A stretch of DNA of 64,000 bases from Alicyclobacillus sp. ALC3 (GCF_028751195.1 NZ_CP066784.1:124001-188000); one strand, 5' to 3'; positions 34,052 to 42,816 are shown, numbered from the stretch's first letter. Notes: generated by a model not told the origin, from the letters alone. Numbers and translations are program-made.

Positions 34052-35344
34052 TTAGACGATCTCAACCGGGCTGTGCACGCGTAACTCTTCGAGATGTTCC
34101 AGCACCCCCTGCAATGCCCGTTGCCGGATGTCTGGTTCGTCAAATTTCATAGGTTTCGCGTTCGCTTCAAAGAACCAGATATCACCTTGACGGTCGATCC
34201 CGATATCGATCGACATTTCGCCGAGGGCCCCGCTGTACTGCCGATCGACCGTGTGGGCCAACTCCACTGCAGCTTCTTCAAGGCTGCGCTCGACCATCGC
34301 GGACCGCGTCCCAAACCACTTTTGAATGACCGGGTCGGCAGCCATAATATACCCGCCGTTCGGAACGTGCGTGGTGATGACGCCCTTGCCGGCAACACGA
34401 ACGCCTACCCCAGTCACGCTCCAGCGGCCAACATGCTTTTGCAGCAACACACGAAAGTCACATGGACTCTCGTTCCACTCAATCAGCGGAACTGCTGCCT
34501 GCAACACGTAATTGCCGCCGAGGCGCTGGCGCATGATGTCCGCCCACAGGCCTTCGAAGCGGTTGGAAGGATAACTTTGACAGACCGAGCCTTTCATCAC
34601 GGACAAACGGTATCCTTCAACGGTTCGCTCCGCCAACATCATCCCGTGCCCAACGCTCCCGCCTGACGGTTTTAAATACACGCCACGGTGGCGCGACAAC
34701 AACCCCCGCAGACGAGCCATGTCAAGCGATGTCACAGTGTCTGGCAAGTAGCGCGAAGCCCTGGATGCCGCAATCGCCTGGTACAGTTCCGCTTTGTTGA
34801 AATAGGAAGGATTGAACATCGGGATGCCAAGGCTTTGAAACCGTGCCCGCGCCGTCCCAACGACCGGCAAACGCTCAAGAAACCGCGTCGGAATGCGGTT
34901 GTATACGGCTTGCGGGTACGGACAAGGGAGTGCGATCCACTTGCCTGTGCCGATTCTGACGTACCCTCGCCACCACGTATCCTCAGTCACGCGCGCAGCT
35001 GGTAAGACGTAGACAAATTTGCGTTCACGTCTCGCAGCGCGCAGCAAGTCGCGGTATTCGGCGCGGTTGCCGTGAAAAGGCTTGCGGTGCGACCCCGCCA
35101 AGATTGCAAAGACGGAGCCCGCGACCACTTGCTCACCCTGTTTTCTCAGTTCCACCGGGTGTCGGTAAACCACGTTCTCAGGAACGGCCCCCCACCACGG
35201 CACCTGCACGTTGGAAACAGCGACCGTCAGAGCCCCGCCCGTGCCAACTGATTGGCGCCGAAGTGCAAATCCTCCATGTACGCCAAGGCGGATTTGCCCG
35301 CCAGTGCGAGACCAAACGAGTTCCCCGTTCGCTGCATTGCTCAA
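34052..35344 (-). CDS. YheC/YheD-type spore-coat-associated ATP-grasp protein
   Basis: 430 residues. The ATP-grasp core covers ~165-425: YLPDTVTSLDMARL, VYLKPSGGSVGHGM (ATP-binding lysine and glycine loop), CDFRVLLQK and the metal-binding GEMSIDIGIDRQGDIWFFEANAKP with E-x-N. YheC and YheD are spore-associated in B. subtilis and YheD localises around the forespore; their reaction is unknown. ATP-grasp enzymes normally join a carboxylate to an amine. TTG start with GGGGGTGA six bases upstream. Fourth in a string of related genes. Confidence 0.88.
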   Translation of the reverse strand: MSNAANGELVWSRTGGQIRLGVHGGFALRRQSVGTGGALTVAVSNVQVPWWGAVPENVVYRHPVELRKQGEQVVAGSVFAILAGSHRKPFHGNRAEYRDLLRAARRERKFVYVLPAARVTEDTWWRGYVRIGTGKWIALPCPYPQAVYNRIPTRFLERLPVVGTARARFQSLGIPMFNPSYFNKAELYQAIAASRASRYLPDTVTSLDMARLRGLLSRHRGVYLKPSGGSVGHGMMLAERTVEGYRLSVMKGSVCQSYPSNRFEGLWADIMRQRLGGNYVLQAAVPLIEWNESPCDFRVLLQKHVGRWSVTGVGVRVAGKGVITTHVPNGGYIMAADPVIQKWFGTRSAMVERSLEEAAVELAHTVDRQYSGALGEMSIDIGIDRQGDIWFFEANAKPMKFDEPDIRQRALQGVLEHLEELRVHSPVEIV

Positions 35345-35408
35345 CTGCGTTCACCCCCAACCAGACACCTGTCAAAACACGACGAGGTAGTAACCCCACG
35401 ACAGCAAG

Positions 35409-36896
35409 TCAGCCAGTAGCTTGTGTCCCTCTGCGCCGACGCGGTTTGCGAACACGCTCTGGCTTGCGCTCTGCAAGTGGTAATCCCCACGCCGTTCTTA
35501 CATCCTGCGCCTCATCCCACGTCCAACCGCTTTGAATCATCTGGTACAACCAGTCGAGGTGGTCGCGAAACCGCTCATAGATCGGCAGTTGGCGCAAATG
35601 GCTAAAGTTGCGCTCTACGATCGGCAAGAGCGCTGGGGTGTCTCCACGATAAAACGCAATCTGCACATTCTCCTCATATAAGTCGAAGACTGGCAACTCG
35701 CGATGGTACGTCGCAACAATATATGCAAGGCAAAACGCCGCGGTTGTGACATCCGGATCAATCACGAAACTCGCTGGCGTTCGATATTCAAAGCCACCGT
35801 AGTCCTTGAATCGAACATCGCCGAGCGCTCCGTACTTCGGGCGCCGCAGCTGAGAGGTACGCTGGTCTTCCACCATCATCAAAGGCAGGCCCAAATAGTT
35901 ATCCAGCGCCTTGACGAGTTGACTGGAGAACGACACATTCGAGAAATGCATATGCATGCCCGTAGAGTAGGGACGAAACGGCATACTGCCTCCTCGCCAC
36001 TCGACTTGTCGACGGTTGATGGTTCGCACGGCTTCCAACATCGTCTCGCGCAGTTTGTTAACGAGTCCGAGCGGACTCGGGTCAGGGTCCGGACGCAGCT
36101 CCATGAGCGGGAGTCGCTTGCCGTCAAATTGCACACTTCGGTCGTCGCACCCAACCTTGCCCTTGCGGGAAAAGTAGTTGCTTGCGAGTACCATCTTCCC
36201 GCTCGGACTTCGCAGCATCAGTTCGACATCGGTGCCGAGCACGACATTCGTGATTGGCTGCCTGCCGTGTCGTTCGTATCGCTCCATCCATGACTGCACT
36301 GCATCGCTGTACAGTTCGAGCACACGCCCCTCGAGCACCGGCCGCGCCGTGATGTCGATTACGTGCAGCAATCCTTTTGGAGACATGCCAATGCTGACCA
36401 TGCCAAAGTCGAGACCTACGGCATGCAGCGCGCGAACGGCCAAGTGAAGAACGCGGCGGGTCACTTTTTCATCGTCAAATCCAATTTCTCGAAACGAATC
36501 CTGGATACGTGCAATTCTGTTGTTGATCCAAGCGGGACTCGTATCTGACCGAAAGCACGCAAGCGGCGTCAGGTCGAACAAAGGTACGCGGTACTGTCTT
36601 GAGAACCGTACACTTGGGTTTGCGGTACCGGTCTTGCTCTGCTCAGGCTGCGCAAATCGGATGCCCGTGCGGCGCAACAAGCGGCCCATCGCTGCGCGCG
36701 ACTGCGTGCGCAAGACGGCATCGCGAGGGTTCAGGACTAAACCTGCGCCCGGGTCACTCTCATCTGTTGCTCCCCAACGTATGACGACGTCATGAAAGTC
36801 AACCGCGCTTGCCGATCGGTAGGATGCCAGACGTGAAACCCGCCGTTGCAATCGTCGTGCAGACGGCTGCCCAGCATGCAGCAAGTAGCACGCCAC
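35409..36896 (-). CDS. degenerate ATP-grasp half joined to a GS-like amidoligase (COOH-NH2 ligase type 2)
   Basis: 495 residues. Residues 1-~200 resemble YheC/D: AVDFHDVVIRWG at the N-terminus and GLDFGMVSIGMSPKGLLHVIDIT near 165, where the metal motif E-x-N is replaced by D181-I-T183. Residues ~216-480 look like a glutamine-synthetase-fold amidoligase: VVLGTDVELML (E225), LMELRPDP (E266, R268) and TGMHMHFS (H315, H317), in the order known from the COOH-NH2 ligase type 2 family. That family is predicted to link amines to carboxyl groups of peptides. The tail (KPERVRKPRRRRG) is strongly basic. GTG at 36896 is preferred since AAAGGAG directly abuts the upstream ATG (36905) but is well spaced from the GTG. 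Confidence 0.78.
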   Translation of the reverse strand: MACYLLHAGQPSARRLQRRVSRLASYRSASAVDFHDVVIRWGATDESDPGAGLVLNPRDAVLRTQSRAAMGRLLRRTGIRFAQPEQSKTGTANPSVRFSRQYRVPLFDLTPLACFRSDTSPAWINNRIARIQDSFREIGFDDEKVTRRVLHLAVRALHAVGLDFGMVSIGMSPKGLLHVIDITARPVLEGRVLELYSDAVQSWMERYERHGRQPITNVVLGTDVELMLRSPSGKMVLASNYFSRKGKVGCDDRSVQFDGKRLPLMELRPDPDPSPLGLVNKLRETMLEAVRTINRRQVEWRGGSMPFRPYSTGMHMHFSNVSFSSQLVKALDNYLGLPLMMVEDQRTSQLRRPKYGALGDVRFKDYGGFEYRTPASFVIDPDVTTAAFCLAYIVATYHRELPVFDLYEENVQIAFYRGDTPALLPIVERNFSHLRQLPIYERFRDHLDWLYQMIQSGWTWDEAQDVRTAWGLPLAERKPERVRKPRRRRGTQATG

Positions 36897-36930
36897 CGGC
36901 CACATCTCCTTTCTGAGTCGCAGTCAACTT

Positions 36931-38304
36931 CTATTGCGCTAACCAGACGGCGTACTCGATCGGTCGTGTGAACGACAAGTCTACAAGGTCCTGCCGTCCT
37001 TTTTCTGTAGTTGGTGATTTCCACGGTTTAGAATTCGCCTCAATCACCCAGATGTGACCCGTTTGGTCGACACCAATGTCTAGTCCCATCTCTCCGAACA
37101 CCTTCCCTGAGGACTTCTCCATCACCTCTGTGACGCGACGCGTCACGTGCATCAACTCTCGTTGGCAAGCTTTCGCCTGTGCCTGCCTTTTAAACACCTC
37201 GGTGAACACCGTATGCACCGGGAGTGCCTCTCCGCCACTACTTATGTTCGAGGTGAAATCGCCTACTTTTGCGACCCGGGCAAACATCTTGGTGCGCCGC
37301 CACTCGCCGCTTCCGTCGCGTTGCAAGAGAATGCGGATGTCAAAGGGTCTGTCTTGGTACTGTGCCAGCGCAATTCCCTGCTGAAGGACATACGGCCTCG
37401 CCGCCAGGCGACTGCGAAAGACCTTTACGACTTCCTGCGCGTTCGGTGACGAACCATGCATAGGAGGTTGCTTAGCCCGTTTCACGTCGTAATTGCAGGA
37501 GCCGTCTGGGTGACGGACGATTCGTACGATACCAAGCCCTAGGCTGCCGTGTACCGGTTTGAGGAATGTGACTGGGAATCGCTGTAGAAAACTTACAGCT
37601 ACCGCCGCCTGGGTATATCGCACAGTCTGCGGAATGTGTGGCCGTAAACTTTTGTCTTGCTGCAGCCAATCGTGAACTGCCCACTTGTCGAAGAAGCCAT
37701 CGTTGAAAATCCTCTGCCCGTAGAGGTTAGACAGTTGCTCTCGGAGCTCGGCATAGCCCTTGCTGCGCTCTCGTTTGCGGGAGACCATCTGATCGTAAAT
37801 GACGTCCGGCAGCGGCAGTCTGCGTCTTTTCCAACCGTCCGAAGTCTTGATGTAGCCGAGAACGGTTCCGTCTTCAAAGTCCACTTCGTCCATGCGAAAC
37901 AAGTAGCCTAATGCTTTTTGTTCAGATGCCGCCGCGACCAGCTTCTCCAGCGCCTCGAGAGCTCGGTTGCGCACAAGGGTGTGTTCCTTAGGCCGCCACG
38001 TTGGATGACACAAGATGCCAATGAGCGGGCCAATGCGGATTCGGTTCGGCCTCACCGTCGCAAAGAGCGCCGAATCCGTACCGTTAAGGCACAGGCGTCT
38101 GCTGACAGCCTCGGTCATCACTAGCATGTCACGGGGAACATTGGTGTCCACAAGGACAGCAACTTCCGTACTCTTGACGCTGCAAAAGCATGTAGTCATC
38201 CCGAGACCAAGGCGCAGGCGGGCCCGTCTGTCGGGGTGCAGGTAGACGAGCGATTCAGTACCCGGAACTGTGCGGATTCTAAGCTGTTCTTTGCCGTCCT
38301 CCAC
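36931..38304 (-). CDS. YheC/YheD-type spore-coat-associated ATP-grasp protein
   Basis: 457 residues. An N-terminal ~200-residue region (LYLHPDRRARLRLGLG; ATVRPNRIRIGPLIGILC) typical of YheC/D precedes the ATP-grasp core: FLKPVHGSLGLGIVRI, PFDIRILLQRDGSG, GEMGLDIGVDQTGHIWVIEANSKP with E-x-N intact. GTG start, with GGGGGG seven bases upstream. It begins 18 bases after the stop of the preceding paralogue and ends 34 bases before the amidoligase gene, so the group is one transcription unit. Reaction unknown. Confidence 0.9.
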   Translation of the reverse strand: MEDGKEQLRIRTVPGTESLVYLHPDRRARLRLGLGMTTCFCSVKSTEVAVLVDTNVPRDMLVMTEAVSRRLCLNGTDSALFATVRPNRIRIGPLIGILCHPTWRPKEHTLVRNRALEALEKLVAAASEQKALGYLFRMDEVDFEDGTVLGYIKTSDGWKRRRLPLPDVIYDQMVSRKRERSKGYAELREQLSNLYGQRIFNDGFFDKWAVHDWLQQDKSLRPHIPQTVRYTQAAVAVSFLQRFPVTFLKPVHGSLGLGIVRIVRHPDGSCNYDVKRAKQPPMHGSSPNAQEVVKVFRSRLAARPYVLQQGIALAQYQDRPFDIRILLQRDGSGEWRRTKMFARVAKVGDFTSNISSGGEALPVHTVFTEVFKRQAQAKACQRELMHVTRRVTEVMEKSSGKVFGEMGLDIGVDQTGHIWVIEANSKPWKSPTTEKGRQDLVDLSFTRPIEYAVWLAQ

Positions 38305-38322
38305 CCGAACACCCCCCTTTGC

Positions 38323-39753
38323 CTAGTCGACCGATGCCGAGAAACCGGTCGCGTGGATAGCATATTCAAGCAGGGTAGCGAGTGACATCTCTCGTAACTC
38401 AGGCGATAGCTGTCTCAGCATTCGGCGGCCAGGTGTGGGGTTGACTTCAAAGATCGCCAGTGTGTCGTCGTCACGCAGCGCCATGTCAAGGCCGGCTTCA
38501 GCAAATTGTCCAAATCTCCGTGTCAATTCGCTCGCGACGGCAAGCGCCGCGTTATCTAGTTCTCGGATCACTTGACTTCCACGCGTGCCGCCGAGTTGCT
38601 CACGAAGCAGCGTCACTGCATCCACCGCCTCACCACCCGTGTGAATGTTCGTCGTCACGGCCCCGTCCTGGCCGACGCGCGCTACTCGCGCCATAATCAT
38701 GGGTTCATCGACAGACTGAATTAGCCAACGCAGGTCAAACGGCTGGCCGTAGCGTGTAGTCGGCAAAGTCACGGTGTCTTGGACCAGACAACGCTTCAAC
38801 CCAGTGCCTTGCCAAAATTGACGAAAACCAGCAATGCCGTCAAAGACCTGGCTCCGTACACTCATCGGCCGGACGGCTCCGTTCACCTGATGCCCGATTG
38901 GAGCGTCGCCCCGAGCGGAGGGTTTTGCGCGATTCGCAGACGACACTTCCCACGACGCCCGAACTCGTTTACCCTCTCGATCAAGTCGGACTACGGACAC
39001 TCCCTGTGCGCCTGAAACGGGTTTCACATACACATTGTTGCGGTTCAAAACTGCTCGCCAAACCTGTAATGCGTTGGTGGCAACCGTCGACCGCGGCGCA
39101 AATGGCCGCAGTTGCGGAACACTTTTCAACAACTGATAGAAGAAAAACTTGTTGCTGCAGGTTGCCGGCAAGGTGTGTAGTCTGGCCGTCCGGCTAAACC
39201 AAGCCAAGTCGGCTCTGGCAGTCTCCTGGTCTCGCTGTGCAAAAGAACCTGATCGTCTGATCACGCCATCGGGTGTGGGCAAGAGGCACGTACGCCAAGA
39301 GTGGCTAGCGATATCGTAGCGCCAGCCCTGATGACTCTGGCGGAACCCTGGTCCAATCACGACAAGGTCGACGCCTCGACGCCCTGCTTGTACCGACAAG
39401 TCCTCGAACAATTGCGTCTGTTCTCCGAATCGTCTCCGCTCGTCGGACGTGGTCCTGGCGTACACCGCAAAACACGGACCAAGACGCCAGTCACCGTCCG
39501 CTTCGTCTGAGCACAACCAGCATTGTTGTTTGGGCAGTCGGAGAGTCGTTGCTATAGCTGGGCTGACAGAGAGTAAAAGTTGCTTTTGTCCCGCTTTGCT
39601 TGCGCGTCCCTGCACCTTCATCAACTGTACTCGGCCAACGGTGACCGTGCGGTCCGCATACCGCAACGTCCGCGGGAAGTTTGCCTTGGACCAACCTGAA
39701 AGCCTGATGCCAGCCCCAGACAGACGTTTGTCGACTGTCACCTCTACCAGCAT
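38323..39753 (-). CDS. YheC/YheD-type spore-coat-associated ATP-grasp protein
   Basis: 476 residues from the ATG at 39753, which follows GAGGGGAG. The N-terminal ~90 residues form a beta-rich domain (MLVEVTVDKRLSGAGIRLSG) and a basic DLVVIGPGFRQSHQGW region follows. The ATP-grasp core has VYVKPVSGAQGVSVVRL, PFDLRWLIQSVDEP and AGLDMALRDDDTLAIFEVNPTP, with E-x-N intact. It is the most diverged of the three paralogues. Only ~40 bases separate it from the cotE terminator and no promoter was recognised there, so it may depend on read-through from cotE. Confidence 0.85.
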   Translation of the reverse strand: MLVEVTVDKRLSGAGIRLSGWSKANFPRTLRYADRTVTVGRVQLMKVQGRASKAGQKQLLLSVSPAIATTLRLPKQQCWLCSDEADGDWRLGPCFAVYARTTSDERRRFGEQTQLFEDLSVQAGRRGVDLVVIGPGFRQSHQGWRYDIASHSWRTCLLPTPDGVIRRSGSFAQRDQETARADLAWFSRTARLHTLPATCSNKFFFYQLLKSVPQLRPFAPRSTVATNALQVWRAVLNRNNVYVKPVSGAQGVSVVRLDREGKRVRASWEVSSANRAKPSARGDAPIGHQVNGAVRPMSVRSQVFDGIAGFRQFWQGTGLKRCLVQDTVTLPTTRYGQPFDLRWLIQSVDEPMIMARVARVGQDGAVTTNIHTGGEAVDAVTLLREQLGGTRGSQVIRELDNAALAVASELTRRFGQFAEAGLDMALRDDDTLAIFEVNPTPGRRMLRQLSPELREMSLATLLEYAIHATGFSASVD

Positions 39754-39794
39754 GAAACTCCCCTCTTTCAGGACGGACTGACCTCTACTGGAAT

Positions 39795-39818
39795 AAAAAA
39801 AGGGGCGTTGCCGCCCCT
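39795..39818 (-). terminator. cotE terminator
   Basis: Minus-strand stem AGGGGCG / CGCCCCT with loop GCAA, followed by TTTTTTATT. It lies 46 bases after the cotE stop. Confidence 0.9.
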
Positions 39819-39864
39819 CTGTCAAACAGACAACCTTGGCTGTCGAGGCCTTGGCTGTACTCGG

Positions 39865-40410
39865 TCAGTCTTCAATCTCGACTTCTTCGATCAACGCGTC
39901 ATCCTCGTCGTCGACAAAGTCCTCATCTTTTTTCTCATCTGCCAATTCACAAGTCACAACCAACAGTTTCGTCTGCCCCGTTACTTCAACACCGATCTCT
40001 TTCTCCACGCGTACGAGGATCTCCGAACCGTTCCCCGTGACGGTCGCGTCCAGGCAATTCGGAGCCTGAATGATTCGCACGTCGACTTTTCGGCTGTCTC
40101 GGTCGGCAGTCGTGTCGAGGTCGCGCAGCGCAATTTGCTCGACATAGGAGACGGTATCCTTGGCAACCGCCGTTTCCGAATTGCTGTTGTAGGAGTACCA
40201 TACATTGACGTCAAAACGGCCATGGACTTCAACGTAGTCTCCCACCAAGTCTGCGTCACAGGTGTGGTTCATCACCCAGCATCCGCCAATCGTACTTGGG
40301 CGATTCGTGGGGCGCACAGTATACGTCGTCTGCGAATACTTGCTGCCCCGCCCGCACACCGCATTGGCTACAACTTCGCGGTAACTGAGGTCTTTGTTTG
40401 AGAGCACCAT
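39865..40410 (-). CDS. cotE: outer spore coat morphogenetic protein CotE
   Basis: 181 residues, the same length as B. subtilis CotE. It assembles the outer coat in the mother cell. Recognisable segments are YREVVANAVCGRGSK, the centre STIGGCWVMNHTCDA and GRFDVNVWYSYN; the C-terminus is highly acidic (EKKDEDFVDDEDDALIEEVEIED in part), as in other CotE proteins. ATG at 40410 with GAGGAGG seven bases upstream. In B. subtilis cotE lies between ymcA and mutS; here it has been displaced about 9 kb and heads the ATP-grasp/amidoligase cluster. Confidence 0.94.
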   Translation of the reverse strand: MVLSNKDLSYREVVANAVCGRGSKYSQTTYTVRPTNRPSTIGGCWVMNHTCDADLVGDYVEVHGRFDVNVWYSYNSNSETAVAKDTVSYVEQIALRDLDTTADRDSRKVDVRIIQAPNCLDATVTGNGSEILVRVEKEIGVEVTGQTKLLVVTCELADEKKDEDFVDDEDDALIEEVEIED

Positions 40411-40620
40411 GCGGCAACCTCCTCTGTCATGAGCGTCACCGGACATCTGCCACAGTGGCATTCGCCCAAGGTGCGCCGGAATAATGCATCAGTATGCTCG
40501 GGCGCCGAATTTGGTGCGACTCGCAGGTTCGCCGTGCCCATTTGCAGGTCGCACGGCGCGCGAGCATCCTCGCCCCATCCTATGCCAAGCGCACAGCCAC
40601 TGTTATTCCGGCGCTACCGA
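40411..40620 (-). promoter_or_regulatory. cotE upstream region
   Basis: 210 bases without a gene. CATACTGAT at 40488-40496 (minus strand) resembles the -10 of mother-cell sigma-E/sigma-K promoters, with CACC 16 bases before it as a possible sigma-K -35; the fit is partial. Two overlapping inverted repeats lie upstream: CGCCGTGC/GCACGGCG (40530-40558) and GTGCGAC/GTCGCAC (40514-40554), which cannot form at once. No T-run terminator for the dipeptidase was found. Confidence 0.35.
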
Positions 40621-41556
40621 CTATGACAGAATCTGTCGCAGGTACCGTTCGAAGTTGCCGGCACATACTTTGGCCGCCACGTTTTCGCCATAGCGCTTTG
40701 CGATGCCGAGGCGAAGCGTGCCGTAGTCCGCAGCGGATGATAGCCCCGGCACTGGGTGTGACGTGCCGTCGAAGTCCGACCCAAAGCCCACGCAATCCTC
40801 CGCGCCGAGCTCGAGCAAGTGCTCAAGGTGGCGCAAAGCGTCATCCACAGTGACGTCAGACGGGTTACCTAGAAAACTGGCTTCAAACGTCAGTCCAATC
40901 CACCCGTTGCGGCGGACGACCTCCTGGATTACGTCATCGTTCAGGTTCCGTGGGTGATTGTACACTGCCCGCGCGTTGGCGTGTGACGCCATGACAGGTG
41001 CATCAACGAGGTCAAAAACGTCATACACACCTCGGTCAGATAAATGGGCAATGTCTACCCACATTCCAAGCCGCACGAGTTCACGGACGACCTCACGGCC
41101 AGCGCGCGTGAGCCCGGCACCGCGTGGCTCGCGACATCCGTCAGCCAGTTCATTCGCATCGTTCCATGTGAGTCCCATACCCCGCACGCCGAGGTCGTAC
41201 AAATTGCGAAGCACGTGTACTTGGCCGTGTAAACACCCACCGCCTTCCAGAGACAGTAAACCAGCAATACGCCCCTTCGCCATTGCCGTTTCTGCGTCCT
41301 GCCAAGTCCGAACGGCCTCGACAGTGCCACTGGTCACGACCTGCCGATAAAAGCAGTCCAGTTCTCGGAGTACTTGTTCAAGTTGGTCTTGTGGAGACAA
41401 ATGCGGCCACACAAACAACGCAAACACCTGAGTCCCGACTCCGCCCGCGGTGAGTGCCGTGTGTCCCGCTGACAGGCGGCCATCGTCAAAGGACAACCCC
41501 TCCTCGACCATCCGCATCAACACGTCCACATGTGCATCCGCAACTCTCTCACTCAC
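40621..41556 (-). CDS. membrane dipeptidase-type peptidase (family M19)
   Basis: 311 residues. Zinc-binding HxD in VADAHVDVL, the bridging glutamate in LLSLEGGG, histidines in DIAHLSDRGVYDV and MASHANARAVYNHPRNL, and the last Asp in GFGSDFDGT are all present. M19 enzymes cleave dipeptides including those with D-residues at the C-terminal position. There is no signal peptide, so it is cytosolic. The GTG at 41556 follows GAGAGGGGG; the frame extends 30 codons upstream without family similarity. In Bacilli it often accompanies sporulation genes, but a sporulation role here is only suggested by place. Confidence 0.9.
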   Translation of the reverse strand: MSERVADAHVDVLMRMVEEGLSFDDGRLSAGHTALTAGGVGTQVFALFVWPHLSPQDQLEQVLRELDCFYRQVVTSGTVEAVRTWQDAETAMAKGRIAGLLSLEGGGCLHGQVHVLRNLYDLGVRGMGLTWNDANELADGCREPRGAGLTRAGREVVRELVRLGMWVDIAHLSDRGVYDVFDLVDAPVMASHANARAVYNHPRNLNDDVIQEVVRRNGWIGLTFEASFLGNPSDVTVDDALRHLEHLLELGAEDCVGFGSDFDGTSHPVPGLSSAADYGTLRLGIAKRYGENVAAKVCAGNFERYLRQILS

Positions 41557-41581
41557 GAACGCGCCCCCTCTCGAAAGATCG

Positions 41582-41613
41582 CAAACGGCGGAACAGTCCA
41601 TCCTGTCCCGCCG
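41582..41613 (-). terminator. spoVS terminator
   Basis: CGGCGGGACAG / CTGTTCCGCCG, an 11-base stem with one G-T pair and six-base loop on the minus strand, followed by TTTG. It lies 73 bases after the spoVS stop. Confidence 0.65.
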
Positions 41614-41686
41614 CAAAACGACACATAATGCCAAATAAAGTCCCAACCGTAAAATGATTAATCAGACATCCATGAACCCGTGAAAG

Positions 41687-41947
41687 TCAACGAGGTTCGA
41701 CAATCAGCTTGATCGCTGTACGCTCTTCTCCGTCAATGACGATATCCGTAAAAGCAGGGATACATATTAAGTCCACGCCGCTTGGCGCAACAAACCCACG
41801 CGCAATCGCGACCGCCTTGACCGCTTGGTTCAGCGCTCCGGCCCCAATCGCCTGTATTTCCGCCGTCCCTCGTTCACGTAGTACACCTGCTAATGCCCCA
41901 GCTACGGAATTCGGGTTCGACTTTGCAGAGACCTTTAATACATCCAC
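41687..41947 (-). CDS. spoVS: stage V sporulation protein S
   Basis: 86 residues, identical in length to B. subtilis SpoVS. The Alba-like fold sequence VDVLKVSAKSNPNSVAGALAG and GAGALNQAVKAVAIARGFVAPSG is highly conserved. SpoVS is needed for normal progress from asymmetric septation to later stages. The GTG at 41947 is fixed by GGAGGT at eight bases; the frame extends 30 codons upstream without similarity. Order rny-ymdB-spoVS matches B. subtilis. A possible sigma-H promoter lies just upstream. Confidence 0.97.
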   Translation of the reverse strand: MDVLKVSAKSNPNSVAGALAGVLRERGTAEIQAIGAGALNQAVKAVAIARGFVAPSGVDLICIPAFTDIVIDGEERTAIKLIVEPR

Positions 41948-41993
41948 TCGGGCTACCTCCTCATCGACATCGAGACTGGGACAATATATCGAT

Positions 41994-42018
41994 ATTCGCC
42001 GCGTGAGGAAGTATTCCT
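41994..42018 (-). promoter_or_regulatory. possible sigma-H promoter for spoVS
   Basis: AGGAATA (42012-42018), 13 bases, CGAAT (41994-41998) on the minus strand; consensus AGGAWWT-N12-14-RGAAT. Each half has one mismatch. spoVS is sigma-H dependent in B. subtilis. Confidence 0.4.
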
Positions 42019-42033
42019 TTTCACTGTAAAGAT

Positions 42034-42816
42034 TCACAAGCTACCAGGTTCGACGACTTGCCATGGTTCAATCGCGGTGGCTCGACCTTGGTCGTCAAAG
42101 TCAGCTTGAACTGCACAAAACTGTCGTGGACCCGATGCCACGGTAAACCGTGTCGGCAGATGTGTGCGCATGCGCCGAATTACACTTTCTCGATCCATAC
42201 CGAGGATGCCAGTTCGCGGTCCCACCATACCAACGTCTGTCATGTATGCAGTGCCACCGGGTAAAATCTGCGCGTCGGCCGTCGGCACATGTGTGTGCGT
42301 TCCGAACACTGCCGATACGCGCCCTGCGTACGCCCATCCAATCGCCAGTTTTTCCGAGGTGGTTTCGGCATGCATATCCACCAGCACATGGTGAACATCT
42401 GGGTGCGCGTCGAGAATACTGTCCAAAGTCCGGAACGGACAGTCGAGCTGACTCAAAAACGTGCGTCCCATGAGATTCACCAGAAGTACCGACTTACCCT
42501 GGACGCGACAGACAGTGTACCCCTGTCCCGGCGTACCTGGTGGATAATTGGCGGGTCGCACAATCCGCTTATCGTCATCGACCCAATCCGCAAAGTCCTT
42601 TTGGTCCCATGTGTGGTTGCCAAGGGTCAACAACTCTACACCTGCGTCGTACAACATCTCCGCGATCTTCCTTGTCAACCCGCGACCTTCGGCCGCATTC
42701 TCAGCGTTCGCAACGATAAGGTCCGGTTTTCGCTCTGCCAGACCAGAACCGAGAATTTGAGCGACATACTCGCACCCCGTTCGCCCGACAATGTCCCCAA
42801 TAAATATGACACGCAT
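42034..42816 (-). CDS. ymdB: YmdB family metallophosphoesterase
   Basis: 260 residues. Metal-binding motifs are FIGDIVG, ANAENAAEG, LGNHTWD, VDMHAETTSEK and GTHTHVPTADAQIL, the pattern of the YmdB phosphodiesterase (2',3'-cAMP active in B. subtilis), which affects biofilm and motility decisions. ATG at 42816 has GGGGG eight bases before it; an in-frame ATG five codons earlier is poorly spaced. It follows rny after a terminator and precedes spoVS by 86 bases. Confidence 0.94.
   Translation of the reverse strand: MRVIFIGDIVGRTGCEYVAQILGSGLAERKPDLIVANAENAAEGRGLTRKIAEMLYDAGVELLTLGNHTWDQKDFADWVDDDKRIVRPANYPPGTPGQGYTVCRVQGKSVLLVNLMGRTFLSQLDCPFRTLDSILDAHPDVHHVLVDMHAETTSEKLAIGWAYAGRVSAVFGTHTHVPTADAQILPGGTAYMTDVGMVGPRTGILGMDRESVIRRMRTHLPTRFTVASGPRQFCAVQADFDDQGRATAIEPWQVVEPGSL

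Noticed and set aside
33098..40410. Prophage or biosynthetic island origin for the amidoligase cluster
   Set aside because: No integrase, phage structural gene, tRNA junction or att-like repeat was seen nearby, and it is embedded in conserved chromosomal order.
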